Position numbers and translations under genes: made by a program
Assembly: GCF_947507565.1 (NCBI RefSeq)
Contig: NC_089192.1
Location: 806,001 to 870,000, forward strand
Direction: 5' to 3'
From: Oscarella lobularis
Lineage: Eukaryota; Porifera; Homoscleromorpha; Homosclerophorida; Oscarellidae
DNA: 64,000 nt
Notes under the pieces: model-generated
What the model saw: the letters and a program-made list of their open reading frames with translations, nothing else
What the model was told of the DNA's origin: nothing
Database searches by the model: none
In this document: one piece after another, positions 1 through 11,300 of the stretch
How the letters are laid out: each line of letters opens with the position of its first letter
Numbering within the stretch: position 1 is the stretch's first letter

Positions 1-1534
1 CGCTCGGAATGTATGACGGATTTGTTGAATTCCGCTATAATCTCGGCGGACTGACGGCGGAAATCAAGAGCGCCGCTCGAGTGACTCTCGGCGAGACGCA
101 CACCGTGACGGCGACGAGGGAGCTTCGAAACGGCAAGGAGAACAGAAGCGGTAAATAAAGAAATAATTAATAAAATCGTTTCCGTAGGATTTCTGACTGT
201 CGACGGCTTGGATGTCGTCTTGGGAACAAGCGGCGGTTCTGTCACTCGTCTCGACGTCAATCTAGAAGTTTTCGTGGGCGGACACGACGACTTCACACAG
301 GCAAATAGACTACTATTCTTCACGTAACACAAGCGTCAAGACTTCTCCTCTTTTCCCAGGTTCTCGCCGGTGCCGGGTTGACCTCTTCGTTCACCGGCTG
401 CATCTTCAGTCTCCTCGTCAACGGACTCAGCTTCCACGACGTCGGTCGCAGCAATCGCGGCGTCGGCGTGTCGGAGTGCGACGTTCACCCGTGCGATGAA
501 CTCAGCTGTCAGAACGGCGGGACGTGTACGAATACGACGGGCGTATTCGAATGCGTTTGCACGTCCGAGTTCAACGGCACGCAATGCGAAAGACCGATTG
601 GGAATCCGTGTCGAAACGCGACGAACGGGGGATGCCACGCGGATAGCATGTGCGTTTTCAACGAGATGACGATGATGGTCGATTGCCTGTGTCCCGTTAC
701 TCCGACTCCCCGAGGAGGACCTCGATGCATGGACGGTAACGATTCTTTTTTGCTGACGCGATGACAATTAATTAATCGGTGTTTCTTTTTTTCCGCAGAG
801 GCGAGCTTTATAGCCGCTCGATTTTCCGGCAACAGTTTCGGCGAGTATATGTTCCCGCGACTTGCCAGGATGACGACGGTCAGTTTTAGCATCAGCAGTC
901 AAACGCAAGACGGCGTGATATTCTACGTGAAGGTGAGCTCGTCTAATAGGGTACGTATGATTTTATTTCTATGTCGGACTCTTCTTATTAGGGTCGGAAC
1001 ACTGATTTCTTCTTTATTGGAGTGAAGAAGGGCTACTTGGAAGTTCAGTACGTATCTCTTTATGACGACGATTGCCCTGTGCTTTATTTATTTTCCACTT
1101 GTAGGTACCACTTGGGAACTGGCGCCGTCACAATTCAAAACCACGAAGTTAATATTTCATCTGATGCGCTCGCAGTCGACACGTGGCATAACGTCACCGT
1201 TCGAAGGTACGCAATCACCACACTACCGTCTTCCTTTCCTCACGTTGCCTTTTTCCTTCATTCAAGGAACGATCGAAGCGCGGATGTCATCGTTGACGGT
1301 CTCACCGCCACGGGACAGTCTCCCGGCTCCGCTACCGGTCTCAATGTTCAAGTTCCTCGCATGTTCGTTGGAGGCATCAACGCCGCGTACGATACCCTCC
1401 TCGACGGCTCGTATGAGAACGGCTTAGTGGGATGCGTCAATCATCTTGTCGTGAACGGAATGGCCTTCGATCTGCAGATGGATGTTCTCGGTGGTCAGAA
1501 TATTGAAAGTTGTGATGACTTCGTCCAATTGTGA
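1..1534 (+). CDS. Laminin-G / EGF extracellular matrix protein, C-terminal part (agrin/perlecan-like)
   Basis: The gene enters from the left edge, so only its 3' end is visible. Apparent exons are 1-150, 190-300, 360-735, 799-932, 992-1047, 1105-1206 and 1267-1534. The order is laminin-G (to about 450), an EGF module with six cysteines (CDVHPCDELSCQNGG onward), a second cysteine-rich EGF-like stretch (CRNATNGGCHADSMC), then a final laminin-G domain ending in a GCV...SCDDF segment before the stop. Alternating LamG and EGF pairs are known from the C-termini of agrin and perlecan, which bind dystroglycan or integrins outside the cell. The intron at 301-359 starts with GC (CAG|GCAAAT). Which of the two families it belongs to cannot be settled without the N-terminus; other LamG/EGF proteins remain possible. 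Confidence 0.8.
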
Positions 1535-1696
1535 ACTGTTTAATTATGTGTACGTGTGTGCGTTTGCTTGTCGTTTTTTTCTTGTTTGGTAGTTGGCGTG
1601 GAAGTTTTTGAAGTAGCTGAGCTCCATGACGTCTAGGTATTAAGTGTGTTGCAAATGAAAATTGGATTGATTATCCTATTTTTGTATTGGTATTAG

Positions 1697-1706
1697 GTCA
1701 CGTGAG
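1697..1706. promoter_or_regulatory. CLEAR-like E-box (GTCACGTGAG)
   Basis: Ten bases match the TFEB/MITF lysosomal-gene element GTCACGTGAC except for the last base. They lie 17 bases upstream of the start codon of a lysosomal sulfatase. CACGTG also occurs elsewhere in the window, so chance is possible. Confidence 0.35.
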
Positions 1707-1723
1707 TGTTTTGGCACTGTACT

Positions 1724-4158
1724 ATGAACGACGTAGTTTTGTGGGCCCTGGTTGGGTTCGCTCTCGCTTCCAGCGGCCAGGCAACAAAGAGGAACGTTCT
1801 CTTTATCGCAATTGACGGTGCGCACGCGTTTCTCTCCTTCTACGCTCGTCTCCCCGAGCTGTTTACTTTCGAACGTCAGATTTACGACCCGAATTGGGTT
1901 GCTACGGCTCTTCGAAGGCCAAATCGCCGCACATAGACGCACTAGCGAGCAAATCGATCCTATTCGAACGTGCCTACTGCCAAGTTGCCGTCTGTTCGCC
2001 GTCGAGGTATGCATAAATGAAGGACCCTGTAAAAAGCCGCTCCTTGCAGCTAAAACGTACATGCACTCAGCCAATTTCTATGAGCCCAGGGCTCATAGAT
2101 TTTCTCCTGGCTACAGTTAGTTTCTATAAGTCCAGGGCTCATAGAATTTTTTCCTTGCTAATTTTGTTCTTATGTCTCATCTATGGTTTATTTATTTCCC
2201 TCGACAATTTTTGCCTTTCGTAGGGCGTCCTTTTTGACTGGACGTCGACCGGATACGAATCACGTGTGGGCGAACGTGGGTTCGGAGTACTGGCGAAAAT
2301 TCACGAACGCCACGACGATTCCTCAATATTTCAAAGAAAATGACGTCAGAGGAGAAGCGCAAGCGGAGAGCTCATTTAATAATCAATAATTAATTAATCT
2401 CAGTACATATCGATCGGCATGGGAAAAATATTTCATCCAGGACGTGCAAGCGGATACGACGACGAGAAATATTCGTGGAGTCCCGAAGGACTTCCCTACT
2501 ATCACTGTACACATTATATGATAAAGATTAGATGATTTTAATTAAATTGTATAACTCGTAGCGTCACTGGAGGAAGACTATGGGCCACCAAATAAGACGA
2601 GTGAGAGGTGGAACAGATTGTGAGGGAAAAAGAGAAGACCTTTCTAGTTTAGGTTTGTGGTGGGCCTTCGATGGATTTGAGGACAATCAGTTACCCGATG
2701 GACAAATAGCCGATCATGCGATGACAACGCTTCAGAAGCTGAGAGCCAATCGAGACAACGGCGACCATAGACGCTTTTTCCTTGCAGTTGGATTTCACAA
2801 ACCAGTAGAGTAGAAGATATCCCTTAGATATTACGTATACTGTGTTTGAATCTTAGCACATTCCTCTTTATGCTCCCAAGAAGTATTTCGATATGTATCC
2901 GCCGGCGAGCGAGATTTCTCTGCCGGAGAATCCGCGTCCGCCGCGATTTATGCCAAGCATTGCCTGGTCCGATTGGGAGAAGTGGAGAGTCTATGAAAAC
3001 ACGAAAGACCATTTTGCAGGGGAAAATTGCTCGGGGAAGAATTGGAAGCTGGCAATATCAGAAGAATGCGCTTTTCCCGACAGCGTGTCGAGAGAAATCA
3101 GACGCAGGTAGCAAAGAATTTTCTTTTAATTTTCTTTAATTATTTCTGAGGCCTTCTTAGTTACTATGCGAGTTTGACGTACAGCGATTATCAAGTTGGA
3201 AAGGTGCTGGACGAATTGAAAAAGCAAGGATTTGCCGATGAAACTGTTATTGTTCTCCTTGGAGATCATGGCTTTCATCTGGTACACTGATTACAAGTAT
3301 TATTAGTAATTATTTCACACTACTGATTCTAGGGAGAGCTTGGAGAATGGGGCAAATTTACCGTATGTCCTGCTGGCCAGTTGCACTACGGTATGAGATG
3401 GGAGTTTTATCTTGCAGAATTTTGAAGATGCCACTCGAGTTCCTCTGATTTTGCACGTACCCGGCGTGACGGACGGTGGTATGCGCACGAATGCGCTTGT
3501 GGAATTGGTCGACGTTTTCCCGTCTCTTGCCGAAATTGCTGGCATTCCCGTGCCGCCTCTGTGTCCGGAGGAAGAAAATGTAAATACTACGTATTATGAA
3601 CTTTTGCCTAAAATTCAAAGTGCTTTTTCTCTAGGATATTCTAGCTTGCGTGGAGGGACTGAGCGTGGTTCCTTTGCTTGGAAATCCCATGAGAAAGTGG
3701 AAAAATGTTAGTGAGAAGAAAAATTGGGGGAATGCAGTAGACGCGTTTCTTTCCAATACAGGCAACGTTTTCTCAATTCGCTCGTCCCGGGCCTCTGAAC
3801 GGACTCCCTAGAATATCGAACTATACTTTTGATCCGAAGCTGGGATACGAACAGGCAATGGGATACAGCATCAGATCCGACCACGTACGAAAAAAGAGTC
3901 TTCTGCTTTCGTCACTGACGTGCGTTTCCCTAGTATCGCTATACTTCGTGGCTCGGTTTCAATTCGGCGGAGGCAAAGGCAAACTGGACGTTCTGGTTTG
4001 CCGACGAGCTCTACGATCACACGAAGCCAACGACGAATTTTAACGACGAAAACGACAACGATTCGAGTGACACGCTACACAAAACCCTAATAGAGAATCT
4101 TGAAGCGAGCTTGAAGGCTGGGTGGCGCGGAGCTCTGCCACCACCACGTGATGTCTAA
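1724..4158 (+). CDS. IDS: Iduronate-2-sulfatase (lysosomal)
   Basis: Removes 2-O-sulfate from iduronate in dermatan and heparan sulfate inside lysosomes. The start at 1724 opens a signal peptide ([18 protein letters not shown]). Exons then read [18 protein letters not shown] (metal-binding Asp pair) and the sulfatase signature CSPSR, whose cysteine becomes formylglycine. Next come [59 protein letters not shown] and [13 protein letters not shown]. All are in the order of human IDS and over full length. About ten short introns are needed. At about 2618 the frame moves by one base between NKTSERWNR and CEGKRED although both sides match the family; this looks like a one-base indel or assembly error rather than an intron. 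The exon 3 donor near 2344 is weak and uncertain. Confidence 0.9.
2083..2146 (+). repeat. Short imperfect direct repeat in an IDS intron
   Basis: Two copies of a CCAGGGCTCATAGA core, about 45 bp apart, lie in the 2007-2223 intron of the sulfatase gene. The preceding bases (TTTCTATGAGC / TTTCTATAAGT) are also similar. It is a local duplication and no function is evident. Confidence 0.5.
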
Positions 4159-5333
4159 GAAGTGCATGTTGAAAGAACACTTTAATTAATTACACATATT
4201 GATCTACGCTAATCTACACTAAATATGCGTTCAATCGTAAACGATCCATCTTCCATGTTCTTCCATCATGGCGCGCTGATTGATGTTGATCACCTAAAAA
4301 AGGGAAGATTAGAATCCGTTCGATCTGTCCGTGTACGTACCTTTTTGCGATGCGCTCGCATTGGCATTACCCAGGTCACACCACGCGGAGGTTCGAGCGC
4401 AGTTAGTGGCCCAAAAATTTTGGAAGCGAGACCTTGCTTCAACGGCCCGAACACGACCGGTACGGCCTGGATCGAGAACGGCTCTCCCACACCGTCCCCC
4501 CGACCGCGTCGTACCGGGGCCCCAAAGAGGCCGTAGACTTTCGCTTGGATAGGAAACGAGTCTACCGTGTCGAGAGAGGATTTATGAAACGATTGCCAAA
4601 GTCCACCAGTAGAAGGTCAGCGTTTTGTCCTGGGGGTCAGGTCATCTTCCGGGTATAGATTGCTAATCCGAGTGAGGAGATGCCACGAGACACTGGGCCC
4701 CCACACGTTTCTTTGGCGGAAAGTGACATACCTTAGCCAGACGCTCCACTCGGCTTATCGCGGAACGCCTGACTTCGCAAATCCAAGCCGTCCACGACCT
4801 TTATGACCCCCAGTGTCGATCTTAGCGTCGCAAGCAACGCCCATCCACTGTGCCTAGCAGCTTCAGTAAGGATCGACAAAAAGACGAAACGCTTGATGAC
4901 CAACGACCAGCTTCCCCAGCTCACGATCAACCTCAAAGGTTCAGCCCGTTGGCATCCCCCACCCTAACGCAAGACTGAAGATTGGGCGTTGGCCCAGAAG
5001 CTTTTATACCGAAGCTGATGGTGACCTCATTGCGTTCAATTCACCACGGCAACGAATCGCTGGTTCGCCGAAAAAGTTCGCGCCAATTTTGCACGAGGCC
5101 GTCAGACCGGTTTGCCGACCGGTTTTAGGCGCTACAATTCAAAATGGCGAACGATTCCTCGTGTGTTCGATCGGCCATTGTACACGTGTTTCGTTCAGGG
5201 ATTCAAGCGTTTGCTCACTAATCGCACGAGAAGTTGACGTACACTTTATTAATTAATTGAATATCTAATTGCAACGTGATCCACGCAGTCCCGGAGCTAT
5301 TTTTCGTTCGACGTCGTCGTCTTTGCGGGCTCC
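4159..5333. other. Gap with fragmented coding-like stretches, no gene called
   Basis: There is no continuous gene in either direction between the sulfatase stop and the PRPF6 start. Several stretches read like protein: plus strand 4434-4658, minus strand 4733-4936 and 4290-4490. Frames break often and no family is recognised. There are no terminal repeats, poly-A tail or tRNA-like fold. It may be a decayed gene or transposon fragment plus the PRPF6 promoter. The GC-rich core at 4330-4700 differs from the AT-rich intergenic sequence elsewhere in the window. Confidence 0.4.
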
Positions 5334-8300
5334 ATGACTTTGGCACCGTCGGCGAAGAAGCGGAAGACGTTTCTCGGTCAGGAGGCGCCGCCTGGCTACG
5401 TGGCCGGCATCGGGCGCGGGTAAGATCGTCTCCGTGCGACTCCCGGACTCGTAGAAACGTTTCTCATCCGTTTTCTGTCTTCTTTTGCCGTTAGAGCGAC
5501 GGGTTTCACGACTCGTTCCGATATCGGACCGGCGAGAGACGCGTCCGACGCGCCGTAAGCGAATTTCGCCGTGGGGTCCGCAAAGGGGGCCTCACCGAAT
5601 TATTCTAGGGAAGATCGCTACACGAAAGGAGCGACGACGGCGGCTCGCCCGCCGGGTTTTCATCGAGACGACGAAGAGGACGACAACGAGGACTTGAACG
5701 ATAGCAATTTCGACGAGGTTCGAAAAAAATAGATAATTATGAATTAATTAATTTATTAATTAAATAATTATTAGTTTGCTGGCTACGGCGGAAGTCTTTT
5801 CTCAAGCGGTCCGTACGACAAAGACGACGAGGAAGCAGACGAGATATATACGTCGATCGATCGACGCATGGACACGCGACGAAAGGAGAGAAGGTTAATT
5901 AATTAATAACGTAATAACTGATTAATTAATACCGTCGTCGTCGTTTTTTTTTCTAAAGAGAGAAGAGGTTCAAAGAAGAGACGGAGAAGTATCGGAAGGA
6001 GAGACCGAAAATTCAGCAGCAATTTTCCGATCTCAAGGTACACGGGACTCAATACATTCCTCCCCTGTACGAAACGTTTCCTTTCCTTCGCCTAGCGTCA
6101 ATTGGCGACGGTGAGCGAAAACGAGTGGAGCAACATTCCCGACGTGGGCGACACGCGAACGAAGAAGCAACGCAATCCGAGACCCGATAGGCAAATAAGT
6201 CGTTTAGAACCAAAGAAAAGATTACTTATACGTTTTGCACGCAGATATACCCCCGTACCCGATTCTCTCATCGAACGTGCCGCCGGTCAAAACAAGCATC
6301 ACATCAACTTAGACAGCAAACAACAGGTACGTCTATATAATATACTTTGATTAGTATTTTTAGTTATTTAATAGAAATTTGGTGGTTTTCAAACTCCGTT
6401 TCCCGGATCCATGACGCCGGGCTTTGCCACTCCAAGTGGCACGGCCAGCGCTCAACTCGATCTTCTTCAACTGGGCGAAGCACGCAACTCGATGCTCGGC
6501 GTTCAACTGGATCAGGTAAGAAATGAAAAACAAATATATACATTTTTTACTGATTTTCTTATAGGTCTCCGATTCGGTTTCTGGTCAAACGGTCGTCGAT
6601 CCCAAGGGCTATCTGACCGATCTCAACAGCGTGACGCCCAAAATGGGCGCCGACATCGGCGACATCAAAAAAGCGCGTCTCCTCCTCGACTCCGTCATTC
6701 AAACGAATCCCAAACACGGTCCCGGCTGGATCGCGAAAGCGCGTCTCGAAGAGGTGACCGGACGCATTCAGGCGGCACGAAACACGGTCGTCAAGGGAAC
6801 CGAACACTGCCCGAAGAACGAGGACGTTTGGCTGGAAGCGATTCGACTTCAACCGCCCTCCGAGGCGAAACTCGTCGTCGCTCAAGCCGTTCAACAAATA
6901 CCGCAGTCGGTCAAACTTTGGATAAGGGCTTGTTCATTGGAAAGTGACGTGTCGGCGAAGAAGAGAGTTCTTAGGAAAGGTATAAGGAGTGTTTCAGTTG
7001 CTAAAGTTATGTATTGGGGTAATGATGATGTCTTAGGTCTTGAAAGCGTTCCCAATTCCGTGCGTCTGTGGAAGGAAGCCGTCGAGATGGAAGATCCGGA
7101 CGACGCGCTCGTCATGTTGCAGCGAGCCGTCGAATGTTGTCCGCAGAGCGTCGAAGTGCGTTTCCCGTCCCCGTGGAGACGGAGGATGTCTTAGAGAGTT
7201 TTTTTTCTTTGCAGCTTTGGTTGGCTCTCGCTCGGCTTGAGACGTATGAGAATGCGCGCAAGGTGTTGAATAAGGCGAGGGAGAACATTCCAACCGATCG
7301 GCAGATATGGATTGCGGCGTCGAAATTGGAAGAAGCGAACAGCAACGTTGCGATGGTTCAAAAAATCATTGAACGAGGTAACGTAGGTGTTTTGAGTGAA
7401 GAGTGTGGTACCTACGCGTGTCGTTATTAGCTGTTGCGTCATTGAAGGCCAATCGCGTTGAGATCAACAGAGAACACTGGATTCAGGATGCAGAAGAGTG
7501 TGACAAGGCAGGGAGTGTGGCAACGTGTCAAGCCATAATGTAAATCAATGAGAAGTGCTCAGGGTCTGCGTTCTAGTATCTAAAGTTGCAGTTATTCCTG
7601 CCGCCTGAGTACCTACTTATATAGTAATATTCATTGTAATTTATTACAGGAGAGAACGGTTGGCCAGTCTTGTAATTTTCCTGTAATTTATTACAGGAAA
7701 GAACGGTTGGCCAGTCCCATGTAATTTTTCTGTAATTTATTACAATAGAGAACAGTTGGCTAGTCTCTTGTAATTTTTCTGTAATTTATTACAGGAGAGA
7801 ACAGTTGGCCAGTCCCATGTAATTTTCCTGTAATTTATTACAATAAAGAACAGTTGGCCAGTCCCGTGTAATTTTCCTGTAATTTATTACAGGAGAGAAC
7901 GGTTGGCCAGTCCCATGTAATTTTCCTGTAATTTATTACAATAGAGAACGGTTGGCCAGTTCCATGTAATTTCCTGTAATTTATTACAGGAGAGAACAGT
8001 TGGTCAGTCCCATGTAATTTTCCTGTAATTTATTACAATAGAGAACAGTTGGCCAGTCCCATGTAATTTTCCTGTAATTTATTACAGGAGAGAACGGTTG
8101 GCCAGTCTCATGTAATTTTCCTGTAATTTATTACAATAGAGAACGGTTGGCCGGTCCCATGTAATTTCCTGTAATTTATTACAGGAGAGAACAGTTGGCC
8201 AGTCCCATGTAATTTCCTGTAATTTATTACAGGAGAGAACAGTTGGCCAGTCCCATGTAATTTTCCTGTAATTTATTACAGGAGAGAACGGTTGGCCAGT

Positions 8301-11300
8301 CCCATGTAATTTTCCTGTAATGTATTACAATAGAGAACTGTTTGCCGGTCCCATGTAATTTCCTGTAATTTATTACAGGAGAGAACAGTTGGCCAGTCCC
8401 ATGTAATTTCCTGTAATTTATTACAATAGAGAACAGTTGGCCAGTCCCATGTAATTTCCTGTAATTTATTACAGGAGAGAACAGTTGGCCAGTCCCATGT
8501 AATTTTCCTGTAATTTATTACAATAGAGAACAGTTGGCCAGTCCCATGTAATTTCCTGTAATTTATTACAGGAGAGAACAGTTGGCCAGTCCCATGTAAT
8601 TTTCCTGTAATATATTACAATAGAGAACAGTTGGCCAGTCCCATGTAATTTCCTGTAATTTATTACAGGAGAGAACGGTTGGCCAGTCCCATGTAATTTT
8701 CCTGTAATTTATTACAATAGAGAACGGTTGGCCAGTCCCATGTAATTTCCTGTAATTTATTACAGGAGAGAACGGTTGGCCAGTCTCATGTAATTTTCCT
8801 GTAATTTATTACAATAGAGAACAGTTGGCTAGTCTCTTGTAATTTTTCTGTAATTTATTACAGGAGAGAACAGTTGGCCAGTCCCATGTAATTTTCCTGT
8901 AAGTTATTACAATAGAGAACACTTGGCCAGTCCCATGTAATTTTCCTGTAATTTATTACAATAGAGAACAGTTGGCCAGTCCCATGTAATTTTCCTGTAA
9001 TTTATTACAGGAGAGAACGGTTGGCCAGTCTCATGTAATTTTCCTGTAATTTATTACAATAGAGAACGGTTGGCCGGTCCCATGTAATTTCCTGTAATTT
9101 ATTACAGGAGAGAACAGTTGGCCAGTCCCATGTAATTTCCTGTAATTTATTACAGGAGAGAACGGTTGGCCAGTCCCATGTAATTTTCCTGTAATTTATG
9201 ACAATAGAGAACAGTTGGCCAGTCCCATGTAATTTTCCTGTAATTTATTACAGGAGAGAACGGTTGGCCAGTTCCCATGTAATTTTCCTGTAATTTATTA
9301 CAGGAGAGAACGGTTGGCCAGTCCCATGTAATTTTCCTGTAATGTATTACAATAGAGAACTGTTTGCCGGTCCCATGTAATTTCCTGTAATTTATTACAG
9401 GAGAGAACAGTTGGCCAGTCCCATGTAATTTCCTGTAATTTATTACAATAGAGAACAGTTGGCCAGTCCCATGTAATTTCCTGTAATTTATTACAGGAGA
9501 GAACAGTTGGCCAGTCCCATGTAATTTTCCTGTAATTTATTACAATAGAGAACAGTTGGCCAGTCCCATGTAATTTCCTGTAATTTATTACAGGAGAGAA
9601 CAGTTGGCCAGTCCCATGTAATTTTCCTGTAATATATTACAATAGAGAACAGTTGGCCAGTCCCATGTAATTTCCTGTAATTTATTACAGGAGAGAACGG
9701 TTGGCCAGTCCCATGTAATTTTCCTGTAATTTATTACAATAGAGAACGGTTGGCCAGTCCCATGTAATTTCCTGTAATTTATTACAGGAGAGAACGGTTG
9801 GCCAGTCTCATGTAATTTTCCTGTAATTTATTACAATAGAGAACAGTTGGCTAGTCTCTTGTAATTTTTCTGTAATTTATTACAGGAGAGAACAGTTGGC
9901 CAGTCCCATGTAATTTTCCTGTAAGTTATTACAATAGAGAACACTTGGCCAGTCCCATGTAATTTTCCTGTAATTTATTACAATAGAGAACAGTTGGCCA
10001 GTCCCATGTAATTTTCCTGTAATTTATTACAGGAGAGAACGGTTGGCCAGTCTCATGTAATTTTCCTGTAATTTATTACAATAGAGAACGGTTGGCCGGT
10101 CCCATGTAATTTCCTGTAATTTATTACAGGAGAGAACAGTTGGCCAGTCCCATGTAATTTCCTGTAATTTATTACAGGAGAGAACGGTTGGCCAGTCCCA
10201 TGTAATTTTCCTGTAATTTATGACAATAGAGAACAGTTGGCCAGTCCCATGTAATTTTCCTGTAATTTATTACAGGAGAGAACGGTTGGCCAGTTCCCAT
10301 GTAATTTTCCTGTAATTTATTACAATAGAGAACTGTTTGCCGGTCCCATGTAATTTCCTGTAATTTATTACAGGAGAGAACAGTTGGCCAGTCCCATGTA
10401 ATTTCCTGTAATTTATTACAATAGAGAACAGTTGGCCAGTCCCATGTAATTTTCCTGTAATTTATTACAATAGACAACAGTTGGCCAGTCCCATGTAATT
10501 TTCCTGTAATTTATTACAATAGAGAACGGTTGGCCAGTCCCATGTAATTTCCTGTAATTTATTACAGGAGAGAACAGTTGGCCAGTCCCATGTAATTTTC
10601 CCTTAATTTATTACAATAGAGAACAGTTGGCCAGTCCCGTGTAATTTTCCTGTAATTTATTACAATAGAGAACGGTTGGCCAGTCTCATGTAATTTCCTT
10701 TAATTTATTACAGGAGAGAACAGTTGGCCAGTCCCATGTAATTTTCCTGTAATTTATTACAGGAGAGAACAGTTGCCGCCAGTCCCTTGTAATTTATTAC
10801 AGGAGAGAACAGTTCCATGTAATTTTTCTGTAATTTATATACTCCGGGCGTAGTCACTAGTATGGCATCCTTTTGATTGTTTTTCTTTATGATTTACAGG
10901 CGAGCTGTCATTGATATTGGTGTTGATGAAGAAGACAGGGAAGACACTTGGCTTGAAGATGCGGAAAGCGTAAGAAAGATAATTCTTAAATCTTCTATTG
11001 ATAGATAGTTGACGGGTTTCTTTTTTAGTGTGCTGCTCACGGGGCGTATGAATGTGCCAGGGCTATTTACGGTCACGCCTTGTCCGTGTTTCCAGATAAG
11101 AATCACATTTGGCTTGACGCCGCTTACTTTGAGAAGAATCACGGAACGAGGCAATATTTATTTCTACTTGTATACGTATACAGTGTATAGCTCAGCACCT
11201 TTTGTTTTTAGGGACTCCCTGGAGGAATTGCTACAGAAGGCAGTGCAACATTGTCCCAGAGCAGAAGTTCTTTGGCTTATGGCGGCCAAGTCAAAATGGC

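Noticed and set aside
6191-6244. A certain GC-AG intron in PRPF6
   Set aside because: The 54 bp are in frame without a stop, so retention cannot be excluded; not counted among the firm cases although the family alignment favours removal.
10172-10477. 101-aa minus-strand open frame with internal repeats
   Set aside because: It is the PRPF6-intron minisatellite read through; unit length near 50 bp lets some frames stay open.
7634-10845. CRISPR-like array
   Set aside because: Units of 49 bp have no unique spacers: the whole unit repeats with small variants, in a eukaryotic intron.
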